A stretch of DNA of 11,235 nt from Candidatus Pacearchaeota archaeon (GCA_018304205.1 JAGVWR010000003.1:1-11235); one strand, 5' to 3'; shown: positions 1-6,246, counted from the first letter of the stretch. Numbers and translations: made by a program. Notes: a model not told the origin generated them from the letters alone.

Positions 1-267
1 GAAATTCCTGGAGTCGGAAGGAAGACAGCTAATCTTGTTATAACTGAGTGTCACGAAATAGATGGAATTACTGTAGACACGCATGTACACAGGATAAGTA
101 ATGTTCTTGGGCTGGTAAAGACAAAAAATCCTACTGAAACTGAATTTGCACTTATGAAGATTGCTCCTAAAAAATATTGGAGTAGAATAAATAGATTATT
201 TGTTTTATGGGGAAAGGAAGTTAGTGGTAAAGATAAGGAGAAACTACTTTCTGCGCTAGATAAATAG
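1..267 (+). CDS. nth: Endonuclease III-type DNA glycosylase/AP lyase, C-terminal part (5' truncated)
   Basis: Frame 1 is open from the window edge to a TAG and encodes 88 residues; the start lies outside. The piece begins in the helix-hairpin-helix motif (IPGVGRKTAN), whose lysine matches the catalytic Lys of E. coli Nth. It then has VDTHVHR, holding the catalytic Asp, so both active-site residues of this base-excision repair enzyme are present. In most family members LFVLWGK-like sequence is followed by a Cys-X6-Cys-X2-Cys-X5-Cys 4Fe-4S loop. Here the protein ends about 17 residues later with no cysteine in that tail, so it is a cluster-less form. The 3' end overlaps the convergent receiver gene by 47 bp. 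A MutY or OGG-type relative is less likely given the VDTH-R pattern. Confidence 0.9.
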   Translation, partial: EIPGVGRKTANLVITECHEIDGITVDTHVHRISNVLGLVKTKNPTETEFALMKIAPKKYWSRINRLFVLWGKEVSGKDKEKLLSALDK

Positions 268-658
268 AACTTTTTGATTTTTTTTCCAATGTTTTAAGAA
301 TTCTTGTTCCTAAGATATTATCCTGAAATTTACTATATAATCCGTCAAAGTATTCTTCTGCATCTTTTCTGTAAACACTTAAATCTCTCCAGGCGGTTTG
401 TCCTATTACTAGTGTTTCTGGCATCATTCTTCTTATTTTAAAAATAAGCCCGTATGGGTGATTGCCAAATGGTGCTTCACCTACATCCATGACAACGATT
501 TCATAGTTCTTTTTGTTTAGAATTGTTTGGATGGCTTTTTTTCCGTTTGGCGTGGGAAAAACTAGAAAACCAGTATCTTCAAGGAGTTTTTTTGTTCGAA
601 GTCTTGCAGGTTTATAATCATCAATTAATAAAATATTGAACTTAGCTTCCAAAGCCAT
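221..658 (-). CDS. Stand-alone response regulator receiver-domain protein
   Basis: This 145-residue protein is essentially one CheY-like receiver domain with no output domain. The key residues sit at CheY spacing: acidic pair D13-D14 after the first strand (NILLIDD), phospho-acceptor D58 in VVMDVG, switch Thr T88 in GQTAW, and lysine K110 in YSKF. Lys is followed by Phe rather than the usual Pro. It should accept phosphate from a histidine kinase and act through protein contacts in the cytoplasm, but no kinase or chemotaxis gene is nearby. The ATG fits the domain start, and a TTTTAAAA box lies 29 nt upstream. It is divergent from Sec61-beta with only 69 bp between start codons. Its last 15 codons overlap nth on the other strand. 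Confidence 0.85.
   Translation of the reverse strand: MALEAKFNILLIDDYKPARLRTKKLLEDTGFLVFPTPNGKKAIQTILNKKNYEIVVMDVGEAPFGNHPYGLIFKIRRMMPETLVIGQTAWRDLSVYRKDAEEYFDGLYSKFQDNILGTRILKTLEKKSKSSIYLAQKVVSPYLYH
271..285 (+). terminator. Possible T-run terminator after nth
   Basis: Just after the nth TAG the plus strand reads T5, GA, then T8. Archaeal RNA polymerase can terminate on such U-runs without a hairpin. The run lies in the convergent receiver gene, where it encodes Lys/Ser codons, so it may be coincidental. Confidence 0.35.
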
Positions 659-679
659 AACTATACTACTTTTTACCTT

Positions 680-706
680 TTTTAAAACTATAGATAACTT
701 TTTATA
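680..706. promoter_or_regulatory. Divergent promoters of receiver gene and Sec61-beta
   Basis: Two TATA-like octamers lie back to back: TTTTAAAA (680-687, read on minus) and TTTTTATA (699-706, plus). Each begins 29 nt from the A of its gene's ATG, which places transcription starts at or near the start codons (leaderless mRNAs). No Shine-Dalgarno precedes either ATG. With 11 bp between the boxes, the two promoters could hardly be occupied at once. Confidence 0.6.
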
Positions 707-727
707 TTCAAAGTTTTAGTATTCGAT

Positions 728-901
728 ATGGCAACAGACAATAAGATAAGCATGCCTGGAGTTTTTGGGGGTCTTGTAAGGTATGATGAAGAGTATAATA
801 GCAGATTTATGATAGGCCCGGCTACGGTTATAGGATTCATTATAGCAGTTTTAATATTGGTTATTGTTCTGAAGATTTTTTGGCCAATAACTGTTGCTTA
901 A
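728..901 (+). CDS. secG: Preprotein translocase subunit Sec61-beta (archaeal SecG)
   Basis: This 57-residue tail-anchored protein fits the archaeal Sec61-beta pattern: a short polar N-terminus with the signature MPGVFGGLVRYDEE (residues 9-22), a linker (FMIGPATV), and one C-terminal transmembrane helix (about residues 34-52, rich in Ile/Val/Leu). It is the small non-essential subunit of the SecYE-beta channel in the cytoplasmic membrane, with its N-terminus in the cytosol. Length is typical for the family. The ATG follows a TATA-like box at 699-706 at leaderless spacing. The zinc-ribbon gene begins 10 bp after its TAA and is probably co-transcribed. Confidence 0.92.
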   Translation: MATDNKISMPGVFGGLVRYDEEYNSRFMIGPATVIGFIIAVLILVIVLKIFWPITVA

Positions 902-911
902 AAGAGGCAAA

Positions 912-1196
912 ATGGGAAGTAGTATTGATTTAAGGGATCATATGGAAAATGACGCAGTTCATAATGCTTTTTCTAAATTAGTTAGTGGGGGGAAAATGGG
1001 ATATAAGACAGTTATTGAAAAGAAAAAGGTACCTCCTAAATGTGAGAAGTGCGGAAGAGGGGGAGATGATGGACAAAAATTTTGCCCACAATGCGGAGGG
1101 AAAATGAGCGTGCCTTTAACAAATTGTCCAGGATGTAGAAAGCCAATAAATGAGGGTCAACAATTTTGTACCGAGTGCGGATATAAGTTAAAGTAA
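912..1196 (+). CDS. Double zinc-ribbon protein
   Basis: This 94-residue protein has a polar N-terminal 40 residues (no membrane segment) followed by two tandem zinc ribbons. Ribbon 1 uses C44-X2-C47 and C58-X2-C61; ribbon 2 uses C72-X2-C75 and C86-X2-C89. Each is of the CxxCG...FCPxCG type seen in double zinc-ribbon (DZR) domains, which usually mediate protein or nucleic-acid contacts. The start is the ATG at 912, preceded by GAGG (904-907), rather than a TTG at 894 that would overlap Sec61-beta. The 10-bp gap to Sec61-beta suggests one operon and a possible link to the translocon or ribosome. The specific function is unknown. Confidence 0.8.
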   Translation: MGSSIDLRDHMENDAVHNAFSKLVSGGKMGYKTVIEKKKVPPKCEKCGRGGDDGQKFCPQCGGKMSVPLTNCPGCRKPINEGQQFCTECGYKLK

Positions 1197-1267
1197 CAAT
1201 TTTTGATGTCAAGTTCCTTGAGCATCCAAAGCATGATGTTAGAAGGGTTTAAAATAGCAAGATATTT

Positions 1268-2698
1268 ATGTTTGAAAACATTGGAGAAAGGATGAATAAA
1301 AGTTTAGAAAAAATAAAATATGAGACTCTAGAGTCAGGAATTTATGATCCTAGTCATTCATTACATGATGAGCTTTTTTCAAAAGGAATTCGGGATAGTG
1401 ATAGTTTAGAATTTTCTGACCCTGGGGTAGATGAAAGAGGCCTTACTGGAGGGATGAATTTTGAGAATATGATTACTAGGAGGATGGATAGAGATAATGA
1501 AATGGATAAGGCTCTTTATTCAACAGATTCAAGAGGAGGGTCATGTGGGCGGGGAGGTTTAATGAGATATCGTGGAATGGGTTCTTCAAAAAAGCAATTG
1601 CATTTTTTACAGACAAAAGAAAAAACCGCCAGTCATATTGGAAAACCTGATGGAATAATTGCTTTAGAAAAAATATTGTCTGCTAATTATACTAAGCCTG
1701 TTGAAATTACAAGAATTGATGATATGTTAATGACTAGAAAGCAAGTTAAAAGAATATATTTTGCAATGGAAGATAGCATATATCAGGTATGGGTTTTTAA
1801 GGCAGATCCAAAGCAGACTGCAAAAGAGCTTGCCATATATGAAATTGCTTTTAAGAAGGGGCTACCTACTCCTAGACCTTTGTTTGGAGGGAAATTTGCC
1901 AACGATTATCCGTATGATATTGCAATTTTAGGAGGAATAGTAGAACATGCAGGAGATTCTTATGATTCTTTATTAGAAAATCTTAGATTGACTCCTAATT
2001 TTGTGTTTCGTACTGCCGAGAGTATTGGCGATCTAATTACAAGAACTCATAAAGTATTGACAGAATCTATAAAAGATCTTGAGGAAAGAGGGATTGTTCT
2101 TGAAAGAGCTTCTCCAAGAAAGGAACTTAGGGAAAGAATGCTTCCTGTTTTGAAATTGGAGGATAGAGAAGTTGAGCCATTGATAAGGCTAAGTGAGGAG
2201 TTATACGATTTGCAAAGGGGAAAAATGGTTGTTTCTCATGGGGATTTACATACGGGCAACGTGGTAACTCAAATTGCAGATGATGATCAGAGTCTTGTTT
2301 TAGGGACATCCATTAAAAAATTTGGTTTAATTGATTTTGGATCTATAACACTTGATTATGAACAGGGAGATTTTGCTGATTTTTGGATTCATCATGAAAG
2401 AAAAGCTAGATCAATAATTGGTGAAAGTTACAATTATGCATATAATAATTTTAGGCGTGCTAAAGAGGAGTCACTAAACGATTTGGTGCAGTGCACTTTA
2501 TGGCATTTATATGAAATGTTTGATCCAACTAGAAAAGAGAAGATTTACGAAAAAGCAGCTTATCATATAAAAAATTTTAGAGAGAATATGGATGAGATTT
2601 CAATAAAAATACCAAGAGAATATGAGGATCATTTAACAAAAAGATTGAATACGGTCTTGGCAAAAACAGAGTATAGAGAATTGTTAAAGGTTAAGTGA
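1268..2698 (+). CDS. Protein kinase-like (APH/choline-kinase type) fold protein with long N-terminal extension
   Basis: Up to 476 residues. The C-terminal two-thirds carries kinase-fold motifs: a candidate ATP-binding lysine at K178 (WVFKADP), a following Glu-containing helix (KELAIYE), the catalytic loop H324-G-D326-LHTG-N331, and the metal-binding D356-F-G in GLIDFGS. HGDLHTGN and IDFG are typical of aminoglycoside phosphotransferase/choline kinase-like enzymes, so it probably phosphorylates a small molecule or a protein; the substrate is unknown. The first ~150 residues match no domain I know and include a Gly/Arg-rich stretch near residues 88-107. An ATG at 1292 is preceded by GGAG (1283-1286, 5-nt spacing) and lies about 15 nt past the start expected from TTTAAAATA at 1248-1256, so the true protein may be 8 residues shorter. 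The 3' end overlaps the convergent AbrB-PhoU gene by 15 bp. Confidence 0.8.
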   Translation: MFENIGERMNKSLEKIKYETLESGIYDPSHSLHDELFSKGIRDSDSLEFSDPGVDERGLTGGMNFENMITRRMDRDNEMDKALYSTDSRGGSCGRGGLMRYRGMGSSKKQLHFLQTKEKTASHIGKPDGIIALEKILSANYTKPVEITRIDDMLMTRKQVKRIYFAMEDSIYQVWVFKADPKQTAKELAIYEIAFKKGLPTPRPLFGGKFANDYPYDIAILGGIVEHAGDSYDSLLENLRLTPNFVFRTAESIGDLITRTHKVLTESIKDLEERGIVLERASPRKELRERMLPVLKLEDREVEPLIRLSEELYDLQRGKMVVSHGDLHTGNVVTQIADDDQSLVLGTSIKKFGLIDFGSITLDYEQGDFADFWIHHERKARSIIGESYNYAYNNFRRAKEESLNDLVQCTLWHLYEMFDPTRKEKIYEKAAYHIKNFRENMDEISIKIPREYEDHLTKRLNTVLAKTEYRELLKVK

Positions 2699-3583
2699 AA
2701 AGTATCCGCCTGTGGCCTCGTATGTTTTCTGAGTTATATTTATGAGATAGTGAATAAATAGGGCTTCTTTTCCTTTTGCAGATTGTATTTGCTTTAGAAG
2801 ATTATCAAGTAGTGATTTTCTTTTGGAATATATTTCTTCTTTTAATTTTTTTTCATGTGTATAAAATAATTTGTAGAAGATTGTAAAATAATTTACGGTG
2901 TCTTTAAGAGAGTTTAAAAGATTTTTATTTAACTTTTTTTCTTTGGTGAGAAAATCGCAAATATATTTGAATTCATCAGCGATCTTTTCAAGATCTTTAA
3001 CTACTTCGTATATTTGCATTGTTCTATTTTGAATTTTATATCCTCTTTTATTTAGGATTCTTATGCAAATGTCAGAAAATTTATTATTGATTGATTCTAA
3101 ATTTCTTATTTCTTTTATTTTATCAAAATTATTGCTTTCTACAATAGAAATTATTTCTTTTCCCATTTCTTCTGTTAATAAGAATGTTTTTCTAAAGAGA
3201 TTATCAAATTCTGAATCTAATGTAGTAACTATGCTTTTTATAAAGAGAGTATTATTTTTTTGGTCAATTATTTCATATCCTGTGCAATAGGGAAGTCTTT
3301 CTTTTATTTCATCAATCATCTTAGAATCTTCTATTTCTATTTCTATTTCATCATAACCTAACTGATACAAATGAGAAAGGTTGTTTTTATTGAATGGATA
3401 TGAATCTTTTTTTATTATCTTTTTTTTTGGAGATGACTCTTCTTTAGTGGATACGATAAGGTTTGATCCTGATTCTTCAATGTCTATTTCATCTCCCTTT
3501 TTTAGTTTATATTTCTCTACCCATTTTATTGGAAGAGTTACTGTTAAAGAGCTGGAGCCATGCCGAACTATCTTTCTTTTCAT
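2684..3583 (-). CDS. AbrB/SpoVT DNA-binding domain fused to PhoU-like domain (transcriptional regulator)
   Basis: This 299-residue protein opens with a SpoVT/AbrB swapped-hairpin domain (about residues 1-48: VRHGSSSLTVTLPIKWV, then LKKGDEIDI and NLIVS). A linker follows (about 50-115), then a helical PhoU-like region (about 120-295) of heptad-rich segments. This is the archaeal PhoU-family architecture annotated as a phosphate uptake regulator. PhoU domains bind metal clusters and couple phosphate transport to signalling, while AbrB domains bind DNA as dimers. No Pst transporter or phosphate gene lies nearby, so a phosphate role is unproven. Its promoter TATA box sits inside a perfect 8-bp inverted repeat, consistent with autoregulation. 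It is divergent from the 3693-5716 operon. Confidence 0.82.
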   Translation of the reverse strand: MKRKIVRHGSSSLTVTLPIKWVEKYKLKKGDEIDIEESGSNLIVSTKEESSPKKKIIKKDSYPFNKNNLSHLYQLGYDEIEIEIEDSKMIDEIKERLPYCTGYEIIDQKNNTLFIKSIVTTLDSEFDNLFRKTFLLTEEMGKEIISIVESNNFDKIKEIRNLESINNKFSDICIRILNKRGYKIQNRTMQIYEVVKDLEKIADEFKYICDFLTKEKKLNKNLLNSLKDTVNYFTIFYKLFYTHEKKLKEEIYSKRKSLLDNLLKQIQSAKGKEALFIHYLINITQKTYEATGGYFSLNL

Positions 3584-3595
3584 ATATTCTTAATG

Positions 3596-3620
3596 TAGTA
3601 AAAGTATATAAATTTTACTA
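3596..3620. promoter_or_regulatory. Inverted repeat enclosing the AbrB-PhoU promoter TATA box
   Basis: TAGTAAAA (3596-3603) and TTTTACTA (3613-3620) are perfect 8-bp inverted arms with a 9-bp spacer. The minus-strand TATA box TTTATATA (3612-3605) fills almost the entire spacer and begins exactly 29 nt from the ATG at 3583. A dimer bound here would block TBP. The candidate binder is the AbrB-PhoU protein itself (inference). Confidence 0.55.
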
Positions 3621-3624
3621 AAAT

Positions 3625-3655
3625 ACACAATTATGTATTTGTATGTTTATTGTGT
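3625..3655. promoter_or_regulatory. Second inverted repeat in the divergent control region
   Basis: ACACAAT (3625-3631) and ATTGTGT (3649-3655) are perfect 7-bp inverted arms separated by 17 bp, so the arm centres lie 24 bp apart (about two helical turns). The right arm ends 8 bp before the TATA box of the 3693 gene, near where TFB contacts DNA. This could be an operator for that operon, but 7-bp matches occur by chance in AT-rich DNA. Confidence 0.4.
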
Positions 3656-3663
3656 GGATAAAA

Positions 3664-3671
3664 TATATATT
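3664..3671 (+). promoter_or_regulatory. TATA box of the 3693-5716 operon
   Basis: TATATATT begins 29 nt before the A of the ATG at 3693, the same spacing as at other genes here. It predicts a leaderless or near-leaderless transcript. No Shine-Dalgarno precedes the ATG. Confidence 0.6.
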
Positions 3672-3692
3672 TGCTTATTATTTAGATAGATC

Positions 3693-4778
3693 ATGACATA
3701 CACGGCCGAGGAAAATTTGCTAACAAAGCTTGAAGTTAATAATCTGGATCAGGATGGAGTGCAGTGCAATTTTCAAAGGACTTGTAGAGTGCCGGAAGGA
3801 AGAATAAACAGTTTACCTGCTGGACTAGGAAGTTTTCCTATTTACAAAGTTTCTGATTTTAAGTCTGGAGCTCCTAAAGACTGGAAAGAAGAAGGATATT
3901 TCTTTCCAATGTACAAGCAGGAAGCAATGTGGATAAACTTTAGTAGAAATTATAGGAATCCAAGGGCAATGATTATAGCTGCTGGAAATATAAATGCCAT
4001 AACTGGGAAGCCTTTTGACTTAAGTAAAGATAAATTCGCTAGAAATAGAAGAAAAAAGAAGAGTGGAGAATTAAGTATAAGAATTGAAGAAGGCAATTAT
4101 ATTGTAACACCTCCTCAACCTTGGATAGATGGATGGAAGGCGGAAGATGGAAAGGTCTATCAGTTTGTTGCTGCTGAAATGGGAAGCGGTGAAACTGTCG
4201 AAGGACAAATTACTGGAGAAGAGAAAATAGGAGGAATTCAAATTATTTCTTATAAACTAAAAAAAGGAGTCAAATTGATTAGAGAGACAATGCCTAATGA
4301 ATATATGATTGGAGGAGGTTGGCTTGAACCTTCATTTGATTCTTGTTTTGAGAGTGCTTTATTTATGAATTCTAAGGGCCTTGATTCCGCAGTTAGATGT
4401 TGTGCTATGAATTCCGTGCAAAGTATGGGTTTAGGGAGGGGAGGAGAAATATCACAAAAGATTTATCCAGATCCTTATGGATTGAAAGTTTGGGAACCTA
4501 ATCCAAGTAAAGTAATTAGACTATACTTAGTTTCGAGTGCAGACTTTAAACAAGTTACTGGACATGATGCACCAGCAACTCCTGTAACTTATGAAGCATA
4601 TCAAGCTTTAGGACTTCCATGGTTTGAACTATATGATTCTAAATATAAAGATATACAGGGATCAAATGTATTCGGGAAACTTAAACCAGTTAGCGGAGGA
4701 AGCGGTGCTAAACCAAATATACCTGAAAATTATAAACCTAAACCTATAGACTCAAAAATCTTCGAGGTGTTCAAATGA
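3693..4778 (+). CDS. Conserved protein of unknown function, first gene of ARPP-1 operon
   Basis: This 361-residue soluble protein has no signal peptide or membrane helix. I recognise its motifs as those of a conserved uncharacterised family also found in bacteria such as actinomycetes: CNFQRTCRVPEG (25-36), QEAMWINF (76-83), GNINAITGKPFD (98-109), VTPPQPWIDG (138-147), MGSGETVEGQITGEE (163-177), the Gly-rich segment MGLGRGG (245-251), QKIYPDPYG (255-263), and LPWFELYD (308-315). The density of invariant-looking Trp, Gly and acidic residues suggests an enzyme or binding protein, but no reaction is known to me. A flexible Gly/Pro/Lys linker occupies about residues 330-350. Its TGA overlaps the next start by four bases, so the two products are made together and may form a complex. 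Confidence 0.75.
   Translation: MTYTAEENLLTKLEVNNLDQDGVQCNFQRTCRVPEGRINSLPAGLGSFPIYKVSDFKSGAPKDWKEEGYFFPMYKQEAMWINFSRNYRNPRAMIIAAGNINAITGKPFDLSKDKFARNRRKKKSGELSIRIEEGNYIVTPPQPWIDGWKAEDGKVYQFVAAEMGSGETVEGQITGEEKIGGIQIISYKLKKGVKLIRETMPNEYMIGGGWLEPSFDSCFESALFMNSKGLDSAVRCCAMNSVQSMGLGRGGEISQKIYPDPYGLKVWEPNPSKVIRLYLVSSADFKQVTGHDAPATPVTYEAYQALGLPWFELYDSKYKDIQGSNVFGKLKPVSGGSGAKPNIPENYKPKPIDSKIFEVFK
4764..4778 (+). promoter_or_regulatory. Shine-Dalgarno and ATGA stop-start overlap
   Basis: GAGGTG (4764-4769) lies five nt before the ATG at 4775, and that ATG overlaps the upstream TGA as ATGA. This is the clearest Shine-Dalgarno in the window, and it marks an operon-internal gene, in contrast to the leaderless first genes. 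It implies translational coupling of the pair. Confidence 0.75.
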
Positions 4779-5716
4779 AAGAAGTAAGTAGATATGCAAA
4801 TATACTCGATATTGATGAGCCGATTATCCATAAAAATATGGCCGTGGCTCATTTAATTGGAGTAGATAGCGGACTTGATTATTATACCTTAGATGGCGCG
4901 TTAAGAGCAGGACTTAAGATAAATGAAAGTGGAAATGTTCCAACTTTGCACTTTACAAATGGTAGCGGAAAAGAAGTTTTGATTATTCAGGGAGAGTATG
5001 TAAGAGGGGGAATGCAAAATAGAATGATTGAGAATAATATATTTATGACAAAAGGATTTGACAATAAAGTTGCTGTAAAATGTGTACAAGCTGGAAGATG
5101 GGGTTATCAACCGGGTAGAACTTCAGAATATACTCCTAGCGAAAAAAGAGCTTCTCCGGCAGTTTATAGAGCGGCTATGCATGGGCAAGGAGCAGTTTGG
5201 AGCGAAGTAGATAAGTTATCAATGAATTTGTGTGCTAGCTCAGAAACTAGAGATTTAGACGAAGTAACTGAAAAGAGAAAAGATAATATCGATGAATATG
5301 TAAATAGATTTTCTGTAAGGGAAAATGCAGTTGGATTAGTTGTTGCAGTGAATAAAAATGGAAAATTGTTTTTAGGAACAGATATATTTGATCAAAGTAA
5401 AACTTTAAAAGAAAATTACAAGAAGATTATAGAGAGTTATGCACTTGAAGCTATTAATTCTGGAAGTAATGTGGAATTAAGCAGGGAATCTGCAAGGTCA
5501 TTTTTAGCAAATTTAGAAAATTGCGATTATCAAATAAGGAATCCTGTAAGCTTAGGAATAGATGCTAGACTGACAAAGGGAAATGAATTAGAAGGCTCCG
5601 TACTTAGTTATGATGGAAGGCCATTATATATTAACTTGGCAAGCAAGATTTCAATTAGCCCTGGAGGAATTATAAATCCAAGATATCAAACAGGATTTAG
5701 AAGAACTTGGATTTAG
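4775..5716 (+). CDS. ARPP-1-like domain protein
   Basis: This 313-residue protein resembles the ARPP-1 (ARG and rhodanese-phosphatase-associated protein) domain. Matching elements are NMAVAHLIG (21-29), YYTLDGALRAGL (36-47), the VPTLHFTN...VLIIQGEYVRGGMQNRMIENN core (55-88), CVQAGRWGY (103-111), GAVWSEVDKLS (139-149) and a GLVVAVNKNGK...TDIFD strand pair (187-206). ARPP-1 was named by comparative genomics from neighbours such as ADP-ribosylglycohydrolases and rhodanese-phosphatases, hinting at roles in nucleotide/ADP-ribose chemistry or conflict systems. No biochemical activity is established that I know of, and none of those partners is present here. The last ~65 residues (LGIDARLTKGN to the end) form a strand-rich tail. 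It is translationally coupled to the 3693 gene, its most likely partner. Confidence 0.75.
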   Translation: MKEVSRYANILDIDEPIIHKNMAVAHLIGVDSGLDYYTLDGALRAGLKINESGNVPTLHFTNGSGKEVLIIQGEYVRGGMQNRMIENNIFMTKGFDNKVAVKCVQAGRWGYQPGRTSEYTPSEKRASPAVYRAAMHGQGAVWSEVDKLSMNLCASSETRDLDEVTEKRKDNIDEYVNRFSVRENAVGLVVAVNKNGKLFLGTDIFDQSKTLKENYKKIIESYALEAINSGSNVELSRESARSFLANLENCDYQIRNPVSLGIDARLTKGNELEGSVLSYDGRPLYINLASKISISPGGIINPRYQTGFRRTWI

Positions 5717-5739
5717 GTATATATTAAAGGAAATAAAAG

Positions 5740-5747
5740 TTTATTAA
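5740..5747 (+). promoter_or_regulatory. TATA-like box of the 5769 gene
   Basis: TTTATTAA begins 29 nt before the ATG at 5769, so this gene probably has its own leaderless promoter despite following the ARPP-1 gene by only 52 bp. A GGG just before the ATG is too close to act as a Shine-Dalgarno. Confidence 0.45.
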
Positions 5748-5768
5748 GGAATTATTTTTTAAATAGGG

Positions 5769-6212
5769 ATGTTTGTTAGATTTCCCAAAGCTATTCCTGG
5801 GCCTAATGAGATTGAATGGATTAGAATAAGGGAATTACAAGAAAGATTTCCTTTAGGAGAGGATTTTCGTTATACTCAAAAGATTGAGAAGAAAGGCCTA
5901 GATTTTTTATTAACACTAGTTATGCCTGAAAAAGGAGTGTCTTTAAGTCCTTTTGGATGGTGTTATGGTGCAGGATATGGGTTTTATCATATACATCCTA
6001 CACCTGATTTAGCTAATACAGAAGCGAAATCTATTTGTTTATTTAGTTTTGATGAAGGCGATTTGCCTGAATTGAAAAAGCCTTCACATTATGTGAATTT
6101 AAACAGATTTAATTATTTGGCAAAACATTTTATGGAAAAGACTAATATAGAAAGGTTAGTTTCTGCTGGATTAGATGTTCCTGTAAATTATTATGGAAAG
6201 TATGCATATTAG
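5769..6212 (+). CDS. Hypothetical protein with HxHP motif
   Basis: I do not recognise this 147-residue soluble protein. It has no signal peptide or transmembrane segment. The middle holds an aromatic/Gly-rich segment, FGWCYGAGYGFYHIHPTPD (residues 62-80), with H74 and H76 spaced as in metal-binding HxH motifs. An alternating hydrophobic stretch follows (SICLFSFDE). The C-terminus is tyrosine-rich (VNYYGKYAY). HxHP is reminiscent of JAB/JAMM metallopeptidases, but the Asp expected 11 residues after the second His is Lys (K87), and no convincing upstream catalytic Glu context is visible, so I do not assign that function. It lies between the ARPP-1 operon and a metallopeptidase gene, on the same strand as both. 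Confidence 0.6.
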   Translation: MFVRFPKAIPGPNEIEWIRIRELQERFPLGEDFRYTQKIEKKGLDFLLTLVMPEKGVSLSPFGWCYGAGYGFYHIHPTPDLANTEAKSICLFSFDEGDLPELKKPSHYVNLNRFNYLAKHFMEKTNIERLVSAGLDVPVNYYGKYAY

Positions 6213-6225
6213 AAAACTATAAATA
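6208..6225 (+). promoter_or_regulatory. Promoter of the HEXXGH peptidase (18-nt repeat copy 1)
   Basis: ATTAGAAAACTATAAATA holds the upstream gene's TAG stop, a purine-rich BRE-like stretch and the TATA box TATAAATA (6218-6225). The box starts 29 nt before the ATG at 6247. An exact copy precedes the NAC gene at 7963-7980. Confidence 0.65.
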
Positions 6226-6246
6226 TCTAATTTTTGAACTTGTTCT

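Noticed and set aside
894..911. Upstream TTG start for the double zinc-ribbon protein
   Set aside because: It would overlap the end of Sec61-beta and lacks a suitably placed Shine-Dalgarno. ATG 912 with GAGG at 904-907 is better.
2127..2309. Minus-strand open frame of 60 residues
   Set aside because: It lies inside the kinase gene opposite the catalytic-loop codons, and its translation has no domain features.
3063..3593. Two plus-strand frames opposite the AbrB-PhoU gene
   Set aside because: They are shadows of a gene with clear AbrB and PhoU features; their translations are hydrophobic by-products of antisense Lys/Glu-rich codons.
5751..5762. T-run as terminator of the ARPP-1 operon
   Set aside because: The six Ts lie between the TATA box and ATG of the next gene, where AT-rich sequence is expected. 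No independent support.
5769..6212. JAB/JAMM deubiquitinase-like peptidase
   Set aside because: HIHP fits the first half of the motif, but the position of the metal-binding Asp is Lys and no upstream catalytic Glu context is convincing.
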